Shown piece by piece: positions 28,749-38,678 of a stretch of 64,000 nucleotides of DNA; within the stretch, counting starts at the first letter, position 1, and every line of letters starts with the position of its first letter. The notes below the pieces were generated by a model. It worked only from the letters and a program-made list of their open reading frames with translations. It made no database searches and was not told where the DNA came from. The stretch covers positions 20,634-84,633 of the forward strand of contig JAJDOK010000040.1 of NCBI GenBank assembly GCA_022340185.1, in the 5' to 3' direction. Both the position numbers and the translations under genes were made by a program. This DNA is from Salaquimonas sp. GTDB taxonomy: Bacteria; Pseudomonadota; Alphaproteobacteria; Rhizobiales; Rhizobiaceae.

Positions 28749-30530
28749 ATGCACGGATGGGCAGTGCTCGAACCATGGCGCGAATGGATCGGCCTGTTAC
28801 TTCTTGCCGCCATGGTGGCGAGTTTCCTGCTTGAAAAGGTGCCACCCGCCGTCACCGCCGCCACCGCCGCCGCGCTTTGCATCGCGCTCGGCTATCTCGA
28901 CAAGAACGAGACACTCGCCGTCTTTTCCAATTCCGCACCGGTTACCATCGCCGCCCTGTTCGTGCTGTCGGGCGCGCTTGTGCGGACCGGCCTGCTCGCA
29001 ACCGTCGCAAGGGCAACCGTCAGTCTTGCCGAGACCCGGCCGATTGCCGCGATGACCCTGCTGTTCGGCGGCACGCTCGTCTCCTCGGCCTTCGCCAACA
29101 ATGCGCCGGTCGTGATCGTGTTGATCCCGGTCGTCATCCGCCTGGCCAGAACGCTCGGCGTCGCTGCCACGCGCCTTTTGATCCCGTTGTCCTATTTCGG
29201 CATCCTCGGCGGCACCTGCACGCTGATCGGCACCTCAACCAATCTGCTGGTCGACGGGATCGCCCAGAAGAACGGCATGGCGCCGATGGGGGTCTTCGAC
29301 ATTGCGCCGATCGGCATCGTCGTCGCCATTGTCGGCGCGGCCGCCGTCATCGTGCTGGCCTGGTTCCTGCTGCCCTCGCGCACCTCGATCGGCGAAAACC
29401 TCGGGCGCGGTGATCTGCGCTGGATTGCCGAATTGGAGATCGGCCCGGAATCGGATTTCCTCGAAAAGACCGTTCCCGAGATTTCCGACCTCAACCACGA
29501 AGGCATGACGGTACTGGGAATAGAGCGCTTCGGAGAAACGATACGCGAGGATTTCGAGGAGACACCATTACGGGTGGGCGATCGGCTGGTCATCCGCGCG
29601 CCGCAGGACGAAATCCTGACCCTGTACAAACGCAAGGACGATCGGTTGGGGCCGCGCACCTTTTTCAGGCCGTCCGGCGAGCGCCATCTAGTCGAGGCCA
29701 TGGTTTCGGCCGAATCCAAACTGCAAGGCCGTACATTGGCGCATGCCGCGCTGCCGAGCCGCTACGGCGTCATGCCGATCGCGGTCTCGCGGCCGCGCCA
29801 TCTCGCCGGTCCGACCTTTTCGACGAACAGATTGCGGCCTGGCGATCTTATCCTGATGGATCTCGACGAGGCGGGGCTTGCCGCGATGACCAAGGATGCC
29901 GGTTTCGTCTACATCTCCGAGCCTGAATCGCGCGCGTTTCAACGCGGCGGCGCGCCGATCGCGCTCGGCGTGCTGACCGCCGTCGTAGCACTCGCCGCGT
30001 TCGGCTTCATGCCGATCTCGCTCTTGGCGCTGATCGGCGCGGTCGTCGTGATCGCGGCAGGTTGCATCGAGATCGACGAGGCGCTCGCCTCCATCGACGG
30101 GCAATTGCTGGTGCTGATCTATGCCATGCTCGCCGTCGGCACCGGGCTCGAAAACATGGGGTCGCTGTCCTTCGTGGTCGACAGCCTTTCCTCATTTCTG
30201 GGTTCGGCCCATCCGGTCGTGGTGCTGGCCGTCCTGTTCGCGCTGACCTCGGTGCTGACCGAGGTAGTCTCCAACAATGCGGTGGCCGTCATCATCACGC
30301 CGGTGGCGATCACGCTCGCCAAGACCATGAACATCGACCCGTTGATCTTCGTCTTTGCCGTGATGATCGGCGCCAGCGCCTCCTTCGCCACGCCGATTGG
30401 CTACAAGACCAACACGCTGGTCTATGGCGCAGGCGCCTACAAATTCTCCGATTTCCTCAAGATCGGCGTGCCGATGAATCTGATCGCCGGTACGGTCGCC
30501 GTGGCGACGATCTGGTATCTCTACATGTGA
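28749..30530 (+). CDS. SLC13/DASS-type permease with two TrkA-C domains
   Basis: This is an integral membrane transporter of the SLC13 (CitMHS/ArsB-like) superfamily, 593 residues from the ATG at 28749, which has GGAG upstream; the track uses a GTG at 28731. An N-terminal bundle of spans carries the hairpin signature [13 protein letters not shown]-like [13 protein letters not shown] and [14 protein letters not shown]. Two soluble RCK_C/TrkA-C modules follow (about 215-400, with [14 protein letters not shown] and [12 protein letters not shown]). A second bundle has [20 protein letters not shown] and [18 protein letters not shown]. Substrates in this family include sulfate, phosphate and dicarboxylates; the sequence does not decide. 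It is divergent from rpsB and convergent with dnaE. Confidence 0.88.
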   Translation: MHGWAVLEPWREWIGLLLLAAMVASFLLEKVPPAVTAATAAALCIALGYLDKNETLAVFSNSAPVTIAALFVLSGALVRTGLLATVARATVSLAETRPIAAMTLLFGGTLVSSAFANNAPVVIVLIPVVIRLARTLGVAATRLLIPLSYFGILGGTCTLIGTSTNLLVDGIAQKNGMAPMGVFDIAPIGIVVAIVGAAAVIVLAWFLLPSRTSIGENLGRGDLRWIAELEIGPESDFLEKTVPEISDLNHEGMTVLGIERFGETIREDFEETPLRVGDRLVIRAPQDEILTLYKRKDDRLGPRTFFRPSGERHLVEAMVSAESKLQGRTLAHAALPSRYGVMPIAVSRPRHLAGPTFSTNRLRPGDLILMDLDEAGLAAMTKDAGFVYISEPESRAFQRGGAPIALGVLTAVVALAAFGFMPISLLALIGAVVVIAAGCIEIDEALASIDGQLLVLIYAMLAVGTGLENMGSLSFVVDSLSSFLGSAHPVVVLAVLFALTSVLTEVVSNNAVAVIITPVAITLAKTMNIDPLIFVFAVMIGASASFATPIGYKTNTLVYGAGAYKFSDFLKIGVPMNLIAGTVAVATIWYLYM

Positions 30531-30549
30531 GATTGTCTACGTATTCCGC

Positions 30550-33500
30550 CTACACCATCTCGACCTCGACAACGCCCGGGACCGCCTTGATCGCGCCGGC
30601 GATCTGCGGCGACAGGCGGAAGCGATCGCGCAATTCCACCTCGATCTCGCAATCGCCATCGTTCTCGATGACGACGAAGCTCACCCTGCCGTCGCCGCCT
30701 CTTCCGCCATTCGACATCGGCTGCAGCAGCGGCACCAGGTTTTCGACCGGCGCTTGGTCGCGCAGATAGATGCGCATGTCTCGGCTGCCGCGCCCGGCGT
30801 AGTCCTCCAGCGACTCGACCGACTGGATGCGGATGCTCACTCCCTCGGGCCGCATGTCGGCGCCGGCCATCAGGATCACCGAATTGCCGGCTTCCAGCAG
30901 ATCGCGGTAGCGCACCAGCCCTTCCTCGAAGATCACCGCTTCATACTGGCCCGACGGGTCGGATAATTGCACGATGCCCATGCGCTTGCCCGTGCGGGTC
31001 CGCCGCTCCTGACGTGTGGTGACCGTGCCGGCAAGCCTGCCGGCAGCAGCGCCCGCGCGTACCGCCTTTTCGAAGTCGGCGAACATCTGCACGCGCAGTT
31101 TCTCCATCAGCGGCTTGTATTCGTCGAGCGGATGGGCAGACAGATAATAGCCGATCGCCTGGAACTCGCGGTGCAGTTTCTCCGCTGGCAGCCACGGATC
31201 GGCTTTCGGCAGCACGATGGCTGCGGTTTCACCGCTCGCCGCGCCGAACATGTCGTTCTGGCCGCTGGAGCGGTCTTCCGCCGTGCGGCTGGCATGGCCG
31301 ATCAGCCGGTCGAGCCCGGCCATGAGCTGTTCGCGCGGATGGCCGAAACAGTCGAGCGCGCCGGCGCAGATCAGATTTTCAAGCGTGCGCTTGTTGGCCT
31401 GGCGGATATCGATGCGCGAGAAGAAATCGGTAACGTCGCGGAAGACACCGTTCGCCCCGCGTTCGGAAACGATCTGCTGCACCGCCCCCTCACCCACGCC
31501 CTTGATCGCCGCGAGCGCGTAGAAGACCTTACCCCCGCCAACCGAAAAGCCGGCCTGCGAGGTCTGCACCGAGGGCGGTACGACTTCGATGCCGAGATGC
31601 TCGGCTTCCTGGTGGAACACCGAAAGTTTGTCGGTGTTGTTGATGTCGAGCTGCATCGAGGCGGCGAGGAATTCGACCGGATAGCGCGCCTTCATGTAGG
31701 CCGTCTGGTAGGAGACAAGCGCATAGGCCGCCGCATGCGACTTGTTGAAGCCGTAATCGGCGAATTTGGCCAGCAGGTCGAAAATCTCGTTGGCCTTCGA
31801 CTTCGTTAGGCCGCGCGTCACCGCGCCGTCGACGAAACGCTCGCGCTGCTGGTCCATCTCCGTGCGAATCTTCTTGCCCATGGCGCGGCGCAGCAGATCG
31901 GCTTCGCCGAGCGAATAGCCCGACAGGATCTGTGCGATCTGCATAACCTGTTCCTGGTAGATGATGACGCCGTAGGTCTCTTTGAGCACCTCCTCGATGC
32001 GCTCGTGGATGTAGTCCGGCCGCTCCTCGCCGTTCTTGCGCGCATTGTAGACGGGGATGTTGTCCATCGGCCCCGGCCGGTAGAGCGCGACCAGCGCGAT
32101 GATGTCCTCGAAACGGTCGGGCCGCATGCCGGCAAGCGCCTTGCGCATGCCCATGCTTTCAAGCTGGAATACGCCGATCGTCTCGCCGCGCGCCAGCATT
32201 TCATAGGTCTGCGGATCGTCGAGCGGGATCGAGGCAAGATCGAGTTCGATGTCGCGCCCGGCCAGGAATTCGACGCCCTTTTGAAGCATGGTCAGCGTCT
32301 TGAGGCCCAGAAAGTCGAATTTGACGAGGCCGGCGGCTTCCGCCCATTTCATCGAGAACTGGGTGACCGGCATGTCGGAACGCGGGTCGCGGTAGAGCGG
32401 CACCAGTTCTTCCAGCGCCCGGTCGCCGATGACGATGCCGGCGGCGTGTGTCGAGGCGTGTCGGTACAGCCCCTCGAGCCGCGTCGAGATGTCGAACAAC
32501 CTTGCGACGATCTCTTCCTCGCGCGCGGCCTCCTGCAGGCGTGGCTCGTCCTCGATCGCCCGCTTCAGCGCGACCGGATTGGCCGGATTGGACGGCACCA
32601 GCTTTGCCAGCCGGTCGACCTGGCCGTAGGGCATCTGCAGCACGCGGCCGACATCGCGCAGCACGGCGCGCGCCTGCAGCGTTCCGAAGGTGATGATCTG
32701 GGCGACATGGCCAGTTCCATATTTCTTCTGGACGTAGCGGATCACCTCCTCGCGCCGCTCCTGGCAGAAATCGATGTCGAAATCCGGCATGGAGACGCGT
32801 TCGGGATTGAGGAAGCGCTCGAACAGCAGCGAAAAGCGCATCGGGTCGATATCGGTGATGGTCAGCGACCAGGCGACCAGCGAACCTGCACCCGAACCGC
32901 GCCCCGGTCCGACCGGAATGCCGTGCGCCTTGGCCCATTTGATGAAGTCGGAGACGATCAGAAAATAGCCCGGATAACGCATCTGTTCGATGATGCCGAG
33001 CTCGAATTCGAGGCGCTCCTCGTAATCCTCGCGGGTAAAACCCGGTGCCGGTTCGAAATCCTTCAGCCGGGCGGCAAGCCCCTCGCGCGATTGGCGCTTC
33101 AGTTCACTTGTCTCGGCGGCGAACGCTGCTTCGGCATCATCGCTCGCGCCGGTGAAGCGCGGCAGGATGGGGTCGTGCGTCTCGGCGCGTACATGACAGC
33201 GCCGGGCGATCTCCACGGTGTTTTCGAGTGCCTCGGGCAGGTCCGCGAACAGCATCGACATCTCGCCGCGCGACTTAAAATAATGATCGGGTGTGAGTTG
33301 ACGGCGGTTCTCGTCATTGACCACCGACCCTTCCGCAATGGCGATCAGCGCGTCATGCGCGTCGAAATCGTCCCGCGTGGCGAAGAAGGGCTGGTTGGTG
33401 GCGACCAGTGGCAGCTTCATCTCATAGGCAAGGTCGATCAGCGCCTGTTCACCGCGCCGCGCCTCCGCGCCATGGCGCTGCAATTCGACATAGAGCCGGT

Positions 33501-34188
33501 CGGGAAAATGTTTGGCGAGTTTGCCAAGGCGGTGGCGCGCGGCACCGATCTGGCCTTCGCCGATCAGTTTGTCGAGCGGGCCTTCCGGACCGCCGGTCAG
33601 CACGATCAGCCCCTCCGACAGCCGCGCCAGGTCGTCGAAGCCGATATGCGGCAGGCCCCAATCGCGGTCCGGTTCCGGGCTTTCCTGTCCGGGTTCGCCG
33701 GTTCCGTTCGTTGTCGTCTCGCCGGTGGCCCCGTTTTCGTCTTCTGCGAAATCGTGCTCCATCCTGGCCCCGAGATGGGCGAGGCTGACCAGGCGCACGA
33801 GATTGGCGTAACCCGCCTCGTTCATCGCCAGCGCCACGAGAAAGCCGGGCGCGGATACCGTATCGTGACCGCCTGCCCGGCCGCCTTGCGAAGCCTTGCC
33901 TTCGGCACCGTCGACGAAATCGACCGCCAGCTTCGACCCCATGATCGGCTGGATACCCTTGTCGGCCGCCTTCTGCGAGAATTCCAGCGCCCCGAACAGA
34001 TTGCTGCGGTCGGTGACAGCCAGTGCCGGCTGTTCATCCCCGGCCGCCAGTTCGACCAGCTTCGCCAGCGGCAATGCGCCCTCGAGCAGCGAATAGGCGG
34101 AATGGACATGCAGATGCACGAAGCCCGGCCCCTTGCCGCCGGGTTTCACGGCAGTGTCGACCGGATTCATGTCCCGTTCTTGCGTCAT
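30550..34188 (-). CDS. dnaE: DNA polymerase III alpha subunit (replicative DnaE1)
   Basis: DnaE is the chromosomal replicase. The N-terminal PHP domain starts with FVHLHVHSAYSLLEGALPLA. The catalytic aspartates are in SMPDFDIDFCQERREEV, with the palm and finger motifs GPGRGSGAGSLVAW and YRPGPMDNIPVY. The thumb, helix-hairpin-helix and OB-fold (AGTVTTRQERRTRTGKRMGI) lie at the C-terminus. I use the ATG at 34188 (1212 residues); 34170 is an alternative. The length and neighbours fit DnaE1 rather than the SOS polymerase DnaE2/ImuC. An SOS-controlled microprotein gene and a second LexA box lie just upstream, so part of dnaE transcription could respond to DNA damage. Confidence 0.95.
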   Translation of the reverse strand: MTQERDMNPVDTAVKPGGKGPGFVHLHVHSAYSLLEGALPLAKLVELAAGDEQPALAVTDRSNLFGALEFSQKAADKGIQPIMGSKLAVDFVDGAEGKASQGGRAGGHDTVSAPGFLVALAMNEAGYANLVRLVSLAHLGARMEHDFAEDENGATGETTTNGTGEPGQESPEPDRDWGLPHIGFDDLARLSEGLIVLTGGPEGPLDKLIGEGQIGAARHRLGKLAKHFPDRLYVELQRHGAEARRGEQALIDLAYEMKLPLVATNQPFFATRDDFDAHDALIAIAEGSVVNDENRRQLTPDHYFKSRGEMSMLFADLPEALENTVEIARRCHVRAETHDPILPRFTGASDDAEAAFAAETSELKRQSREGLAARLKDFEPAPGFTREDYEERLEFELGIIEQMRYPGYFLIVSDFIKWAKAHGIPVGPGRGSGAGSLVAWSLTITDIDPMRFSLLFERFLNPERVSMPDFDIDFCQERREEVIRYVQKKYGTGHVAQIITFGTLQARAVLRDVGRVLQMPYGQVDRLAKLVPSNPANPVALKRAIEDEPRLQEAAREEEIVARLFDISTRLEGLYRHASTHAAGIVIGDRALEELVPLYRDPRSDMPVTQFSMKWAEAAGLVKFDFLGLKTLTMLQKGVEFLAGRDIELDLASIPLDDPQTYEMLARGETIGVFQLESMGMRKALAGMRPDRFEDIIALVALYRPGPMDNIPVYNARKNGEERPDYIHERIEEVLKETYGVIIYQEQVMQIAQILSGYSLGEADLLRRAMGKKIRTEMDQQRERFVDGAVTRGLTKSKANEIFDLLAKFADYGFNKSHAAAYALVSYQTAYMKARYPVEFLAASMQLDINNTDKLSVFHQEAEHLGIEVVPPSVQTSQAGFSVGGGKVFYALAAIKGVGEGAVQQIVSERGANGVFRDVTDFFSRIDIRQANKRTLENLICAGALDCFGHPREQLMAGLDRLIGHASRTAEDRSSGQNDMFGAASGETAAIVLPKADPWLPAEKLHREFQAIGYYLSAHPLDEYKPLMEKLRVQMFADFEKAVRAGAAAGRLAGTVTTRQERRTRTGKRMGIVQLSDPSGQYEAVIFEEGLVRYRDLLEAGNSVILMAGADMRPEGVSIRIQSVESLEDYAGRGSRDMRIYLRDQAPVENLVPLLQPMSNGGRGGDGRVSFVVIENDGDCEIEVELRDRFRLSPQIAGAIKAVPGVVEVEMV

Positions 34189-34329
34189 GGAGCTGGCTTG
34201 CGAATCTCGTTCGGCATAGGCGCCATGATGGGCAAGCCGGCCATCCGCATCAAGCGCAGCATTACACGAACGCAATCCGCTGGCGGCTTATCCCCAGCCG
34301 TGCAGCGGGTCGCGGCGGAAAAGGCAAAT

Positions 34330-34344
34330 GTTCATGAAATGTTC
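34330..34344 (-). promoter_or_regulatory. Second perfect LexA box, between microprotein gene and dnaE
   Basis: GTTCATGAAATGTTC fits GTTC-N7-GTTC exactly. It overlaps the last codons and stop of the 32-codon ORF and lies 142 bp before the dnaE start. Its seven-base spacer and GAACAT edge resemble the other two LexA boxes in the window. Confidence 0.65.
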
Positions 34345-34430
34345 TTCAAGATATCGGCCCAGGTGAACAAGGTAACCAGAAACAGGCCGATAGTGGTCAG
34401 CGAAGCGACATCACGCAGCGAAACGAACAT
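34332..34430 (-). CDS. SOS-controlled single-span membrane microprotein (32 residues), not in ORF track
   Basis: The ORF ATG TTC GTT ... TGA encodes 32 residues beginning MFVSLRDVASLTTIGLFLVT. A charged N-terminus (Arg6, Asp7) precedes one hydrophobic span (about residues 9-24) and a short polar tail ending DILKNIS. AGGAG stands eight bases before the ATG. A promoter with CTTGAC and a 17-bp spacer lies about 60 bp upstream, and a perfect LexA box covers its -10 element. Size, topology and LexA control recall SidA of Caulobacter (a 29-residue SOS division inhibitor) and TisB of E. coli; no sequence homology is claimed. dnaE starts 143 bp downstream with no terminator between, so the two may be cotranscribed. 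Expression is unproven. Confidence 0.65.
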   Translation of the reverse strand: MFVSLRDVASLTTIGLFLVTLFTWADILKNIS

Positions 34431-34490
34431 GCATCCTACTCCTCATTGCGTGCCGGCCGATAGGCAACAAGCACCAAATGATCTCTATAT

Positions 34491-34526
34491 GTTCCTCTAA
34501 TGTTCCGTTTCTATGAAAGAGTCAAG
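34491..34526 (-). promoter_or_regulatory. SOS promoter with LexA box over the -10 element
   Basis: On the minus strand CTTGAC (34526-34521), a 17-bp spacer and ACATTA (34503-34498) form a promoter. The box GTTCCTCTAATGTTC (34491-34505) is a perfect GTTC-N7-GTTC and covers the -10. The predicted start near 34490 gives a leader of about 60 nt for the microprotein gene. Confidence 0.75.
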
Positions 34527-34589
34527 AGAGGTTTGAAAGAAATGCAGCCAGTGCCGGCAACCTGCTCGCAACCTCGGTCAAGCCTGCGA

Positions 34590-36497
34590 TCATGCCCCGC
34601 CATGTTCGAGTGCCTCGCCTGCCGCCTTCATCAGGTCGCGTTCGGTGACGATGCCGGCGAGCCTGCCATTCGCCACCACCATCAGGCAGCCGAGATCGCA
34701 TTGCTGCATCTGTGCCAGTGCCTGCCTGAGTGACGTCTCCGGCGTGATCCGCACGAGGTCGGTGCGCATCAATGTCCTGACCGCGCCTGACAGCGGATCG
34801 GAATCGTTGACCTGGCTAATGCTCAATTGCGGCGCGCGCAAAAGATCGCGGGCGGTCAGCACGCCGACCAATTCACCGTCCTCGCCCTCCACCGGGATAT
34901 GCCGGATATGCTTCCATTCCATCACCGAGATGGCGAGATCGACCACGTCATCCGGCCTAAGCGTGAACAAATCCGTGGTCATGATCTCCGCGACATTGGG
35001 TTCCTCGCGATGGCCGGGCATGCCTGCCTGCGCAAGATCCCATTCATGCACCGGCCTGCCCGCCTTCTGTTCCTTCAGCATGGCGAGGACGGCGTCGCGC
35101 CAGATCGCATCGGTCGCGCGTCCGCGCCGCGCGTCGTGGTTTTTCAACAGCCAGCTCGCGCCCGTCTGTCCGCTTTTTACCCTTGCTTCTACGATGCCGA
35201 GATAGCGCACGATCTGCGCTTGCGGCACGTCCACTCCGGCCAGCCCTATACGCGCAGCCGGCAGCAATTCCTCCTCGAGCAGGTCGCGCGCGGAGACCCG
35301 GCGCCCGTCAAGCCAGTTGAATTCCGCGTCTAAACCCATCCGTGCGGCATTGAGGAAATTGGCCTTGGCGTCGCCAAAGGGCAGTCTTCCCGCGACATTG
35401 CCGTAGAGCTTGGGAAGTTCGGCCATCATGCCGTAGAGCAGTGCCGCATTGGCGACTTCGTCGACAACCGACGGCCCCGACGGCAACACCCGGTTCTCGA
35501 TGCGCAGATGCGCCACACCGTCCTTGACGCCGTAACAGGGTCGGTTCCAGCGCCACACCGTGCCGTTATGCAGTGTCAGCGCCAACAGTTGCGGCACGCC
35601 GCCTTCGCCGACGACGGCCAGTGAATCCTCTTCCAGATCGCACGACAGGATAGCCGGAAAGCGCGCCGCATTGTCCCTGAACAGTTCGACCAGCGAATTT
35701 TCCAGCCATTTGTCGCCGAACCACACACGCGTCGGGAAATTGCGCGCCAGCTTGGAATCGCTGCGTTCGTCAAGCGAACGCTCGAAGACGGCGACCCGCG
35801 TTTCATGCCACAGCCTGTGGCCCAGCAGTACCGGCGAATTGACTGCGGCGGCGAGCAGCGGCGCAGTTATGAGCTGCATCAGATTGTAGCGGTCCGCCGC
35901 TACGGCGGGTTCGACCTGCAGATGCAGTTGCAGGCTGGTATTAGCGCCTTCCAGGATCACGCTGTTGAAGCTGCCCGAATAGTGTTCGATGCCGTCGATC
36001 AGCACCGTTATGGCGGGGCGGTTTTGAAACAGCGCTTCGTTGAGGAATTCGTAGCGCGGCTCCGGTGTCATGTTCTCGTCGACGAGGTCGCTGGCCCTGA
36101 GTGTCGGCAGGATGCCGGTCAGCAGCACATGGGCGCCAAGCTCGCTCGCCGCCGCCGATGCTGTGCGATAGGCGCCCGCCAAATCCGCTTCGAGGCGCTC
36201 GAGAAAACTGCCGTTGAAGGGTTGCGGTCCGAAATTCGCTTCCAGATTGAAACGCGCCAGTTCTGTGGTGAATTGCAGATTGCCGAGCCGGGCCAGCACC
36301 TGTTCGGCGATTGGCGCGGGCCTGCCGTCATCGTCGACCAGATACATTTCCTGTTCGGCGCCGACGCGGGTGATGCCGGTTTCGATCCGCCCGCGCTCGA
36401 TCAGTTCCTCAAGCGCGCGTATGTCGCGAACGACCGCGCGGGTGAATGCCCGCCCCTCCGCTTCGTCGCCCGCCTTGCGAATGGAATGTTCACCCAT
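34590..36497 (-). CDS. Glutamate-cysteine-ligase-like (GCS2) protein fused to a CBS pair
   Basis: The 635-residue protein has two parts. Residues about 15-400 match the GCS2/YbdK-type carboxylate-amine ligase fold (TRVGAEQEMYLVDDDGRP, LARFNLEANFGPQPF, LQLHLQVEPAVAADRYN). Residues about 505-630 are two CBS motifs (IMTTDLFTLRPDDVVDLA..HIRHIPVEGEDGELVGVLTARDL and MRTDLVRITPETSLRQALAQ..GIVTERDL). CBS pairs usually bind adenosyl ligands and tune a partner domain. The substrate is unknown; glutathione synthesis proper is not implied. It is on the same strand as lolD-lolC-proS but separated by 155 bp. Confidence 0.85.
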   Translation of the reverse strand: MGEHSIRKAGDEAEGRAFTRAVVRDIRALEELIERGRIETGITRVGAEQEMYLVDDDGRPAPIAEQVLARLGNLQFTTELARFNLEANFGPQPFNGSFLERLEADLAGAYRTASAAASELGAHVLLTGILPTLRASDLVDENMTPEPRYEFLNEALFQNRPAITVLIDGIEHYSGSFNSVILEGANTSLQLHLQVEPAVAADRYNLMQLITAPLLAAAVNSPVLLGHRLWHETRVAVFERSLDERSDSKLARNFPTRVWFGDKWLENSLVELFRDNAARFPAILSCDLEEDSLAVVGEGGVPQLLALTLHNGTVWRWNRPCYGVKDGVAHLRIENRVLPSGPSVVDEVANAALLYGMMAELPKLYGNVAGRLPFGDAKANFLNAARMGLDAEFNWLDGRRVSARDLLEEELLPAARIGLAGVDVPQAQIVRYLGIVEARVKSGQTGASWLLKNHDARRGRATDAIWRDAVLAMLKEQKAGRPVHEWDLAQAGMPGHREEPNVAEIMTTDLFTLRPDDVVDLAISVMEWKHIRHIPVEGEDGELVGVLTARDLLRAPQLSISQVNDSDPLSGAVRTLMRTDLVRITPETSLRQALAQMQQCDLGCLMVVANGRLAGIVTERDLMKAAGEALEHGGA

Positions 36498-36652
36498 CTT
36501 GTCCCGGGTTCCCCTTTTATCAGGCGAGTATAGCCGGCGCCGCTGCGGCGCGCGATAGGCGTTATCGCAGTCGTTCGTATGTTAAGAAATGGTGATAGTG
36601 TTTTGAAATTATGAAATAAACAGCAGAGAAGACAACGCAAGAAAATCTGGAT

Positions 36653-37348
36653 TCAGAGCTGGTAGTCCACCACCGCGCCATTGTCGAGCGTCACGCTGCG
36701 GTCCATGCGCCGGGCGAGATCGTGATTGTGGGTCGCGATCAACGCCGTGAGCCCGGTCTGGCGCACCAGCGATTCCAGCGTGGCGAAGACATGGGTCGAA
36801 GTCGCCGGATCGAGATTGCCTGTCGGTTCGTCGGCGAGCAGCAGCCGAGGCGAGTTGGCGACGGCGCGCGCGATCGCAACACGCTGGCGCTCCCCGCCCG
36901 ACAGTTCGGCCGGCCGGTGATCGGCCCGGTTTCCGATTTTCAGATAGTCGAGCAGTTCATGTGCCCGCTCGCGCGCCACGGCGCGCGACAGGCCGGCGAT
37001 CATCTGCGGCATCATCAGGTTTTCGAGCGCCGAGAATTCCGGCAACAGATGATGGAACTGGTAGACGAAGCCGATATGAAGCCGGCGAAGCGCGGTTCGC
37101 CGATTATCCGACATGGCGTTGGTCGCGACCCCGTCCACGTAAATCTCGCCCTTCTGCGGTCGTTCCAGCAGCCCGGCCAGATGCAGCAGCGTCGATTTGC
37201 CCGTACCTGAAGGCGCGACCAGCGCCACCATCTCGCCGGGCTGGAGCGTCAGGCTTGCATTGTCCAGCACCACAAGGTCGCGCTTGCCCTCCTTGAAGGC
37301 GCGCCGTACCCCCTTGAGGCGCAAGGCTTCGCCTGCCGTCTTACTCAT
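36653..37348 (-). CDS. lolD: Lipoprotein-releasing ABC transporter ATPase LolD
   Basis: LolD powers release of outer-membrane lipoproteins to the carrier LolA. The ATG at 37348 ([18 protein letters not shown]) gives 231 residues; the track reads back into lolC. It has a Walker [10 protein letters not shown], signature [14 protein letters not shown] and Walker [13 protein letters not shown], with the MacB/LolD-type [22 protein letters not shown]-loop region. It overlaps the lolC 3' end by 8 bp, so the ATPase and permease are coupled. Confidence 0.95.
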   Translation of the reverse strand: MSKTAGEALRLKGVRRAFKEGKRDLVVLDNASLTLQPGEMVALVAPSGTGKSTLLHLAGLLERPQKGEIYVDGVATNAMSDNRRTALRRLHIGFVYQFHHLLPEFSALENLMMPQMIAGLSRAVARERAHELLDYLKIGNRADHRPAELSGGERQRVAIARAVANSPRLLLADEPTGNLDPATSTHVFATLESLVRQTGLTALIATHNHDLARRMDRSVTLDNGAVVDYQL

Positions 37349-38678
37349 AGCGAAGCGCTTCCACCGGATCGAGCCTCGCCGCCCGCCATGCCGGAAACAG
37401 GGTCGCCAGGAAAGACAACGCCAGCGCCATGATGACGATCGCGGTTGTCTCGGTCGGGTCGAGCTGCGCGGGAATGTCGGATAGAAAACGCACCGTCGGA
37501 TCCCAGACATGGCCGCCGATCAGCCAGTCGACGAAGTGCTGAATGGAACGGATATTGTCGCAGACGAGCACGCCGAGCACGACGCCGAAGACGGTGCCGG
37601 CGACCCCGATCGCCGAACCCGTCATCATGAAGACGCGCATGATCGCGCCGCGCGTCGCACCCATGGTGCGCAGGATCGCGATATCGTGGCCCTTGTCCTT
37701 CACCAGCATGGTCAGGCCGGAAATGATGTTGAGCGCCGCGACGAAGATGATCAGCGTCAGGATCATGAACATGACGTTTCGCTCGACCTGCAGCGCGGTG
37801 AAAAAGCTCTTGTTGCGCTGTTGCCAGTCGACCAGGAAATGCGGCCGGTCAATGGCCTTGCTTATCGCCGCGCGCATGGCGTCGACACGGTCCGGATTGT
37901 CGACATAAATCTCGATGGTCGACGCCCTGCCTTCCGAATTGAAGAAAAGCTGCGCCTCCGACATCGGCAGATAGGCGATGGAGGAATCATATTCGCTCAT
38001 CCCCACTTCGAAAATGGCGACCACCGGATAGGCCTTGACCCGCGGCGTCGTGCCGAAGGGCGTGACATCGCCATTGGGCGAGACGACCGTCATCATCGAG
38101 CCAAGCGTCAGTCCCAAATTCTGCGCCATGCGGATGCCGATGGCGACGCCTTCGGAACTGTCGAAGCCTTTCAGCGTTCCCTGCACGATGTGATCGGAAA
38201 TGCCAGTGATCTTCATCAGATCGGCTTCGCGCACCCCGCGCACCAGCGCGCCCGTGCCGGCTGCTTTGCCGGAGACCAGCGCCTGGCCTTCGACCAGCGG
38301 CACCGCAAGACGCACGCCCGCAACCTTGGAAAGCCTGTCCGCGACCGCCGCATAGTCGCGCAGGTCGTAGTCCACCGGCTGTACGATCATGTGGCCGTTC
38401 ATGCCGAGGATGCGGTTCATCAGTTCGGCACGGAAACCGTTCATCACGGCCATGACAATGATCAGCGTCGCCACGCCCAGCATGATGCCTGTGAAGGAGA
38501 ACCCGGCGATGACCGAAATAAAGGCTTCCTTGCGTCTGGCGCGCAGATAGCGCCGCGCCAGCATCCATTCGAATGCCGCGAATGGCTTCGTTGCAAGCTT
38601 TCTCATTCTTGCTTGCAACGGAGAAACGACGGGTCCCGCGACCGCCGTTGCCGAAGATGGATCAAAGGCTTGTTGCAC
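37341..38678 (-). CDS. lolC: Lipoprotein-releasing permease LolC/LolE family
   Basis: This is the single FtsX-fold permease that, as in other rhizobia, probably serves both LolC and LolE roles as a homodimer. The 445 residues include one span near the N-terminus ([20 protein letters not shown]), a large periplasmic domain, and three C-terminal spans ([60 protein letters not shown]). The start used is a GTG at 38678 overlapping the proS end; the ATG at 38606 (MRKLATKPF) is an alternative that would be closer to homologues. Confidence 0.9.
   Translation of the reverse strand: MQQAFDPSSATAVAGPVVSPLQARMRKLATKPFAAFEWMLARRYLRARRKEAFISVIAGFSFTGIMLGVATLIIVMAVMNGFRAELMNRILGMNGHMIVQPVDYDLRDYAAVADRLSKVAGVRLAVPLVEGQALVSGKAAGTGALVRGVREADLMKITGISDHIVQGTLKGFDSSEGVAIGIRMAQNLGLTLGSMMTVVSPNGDVTPFGTTPRVKAYPVVAIFEVGMSEYDSSIAYLPMSEAQLFFNSEGRASTIEIYVDNPDRVDAMRAAISKAIDRPHFLVDWQQRNKSFFTALQVERNVMFMILTLIIFVAALNIISGLTMLVKDKGHDIAILRTMGATRGAIMRVFMMTGSAIGVAGTVFGVVLGVLVCDNIRSIQHFVDWLIGGHVWDPTVRFLSDIPAQLDPTETTAIVIMALALSFLATLFPAWRAARLDPVEALRYE

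Noticed and set aside
32005-34500. 831-codon plus-strand ORF opposite dnaE
   Set aside because: It is the antisense shadow of dnaE, produced by high-GC codon bias; the dnaE frame carries all family motifs.
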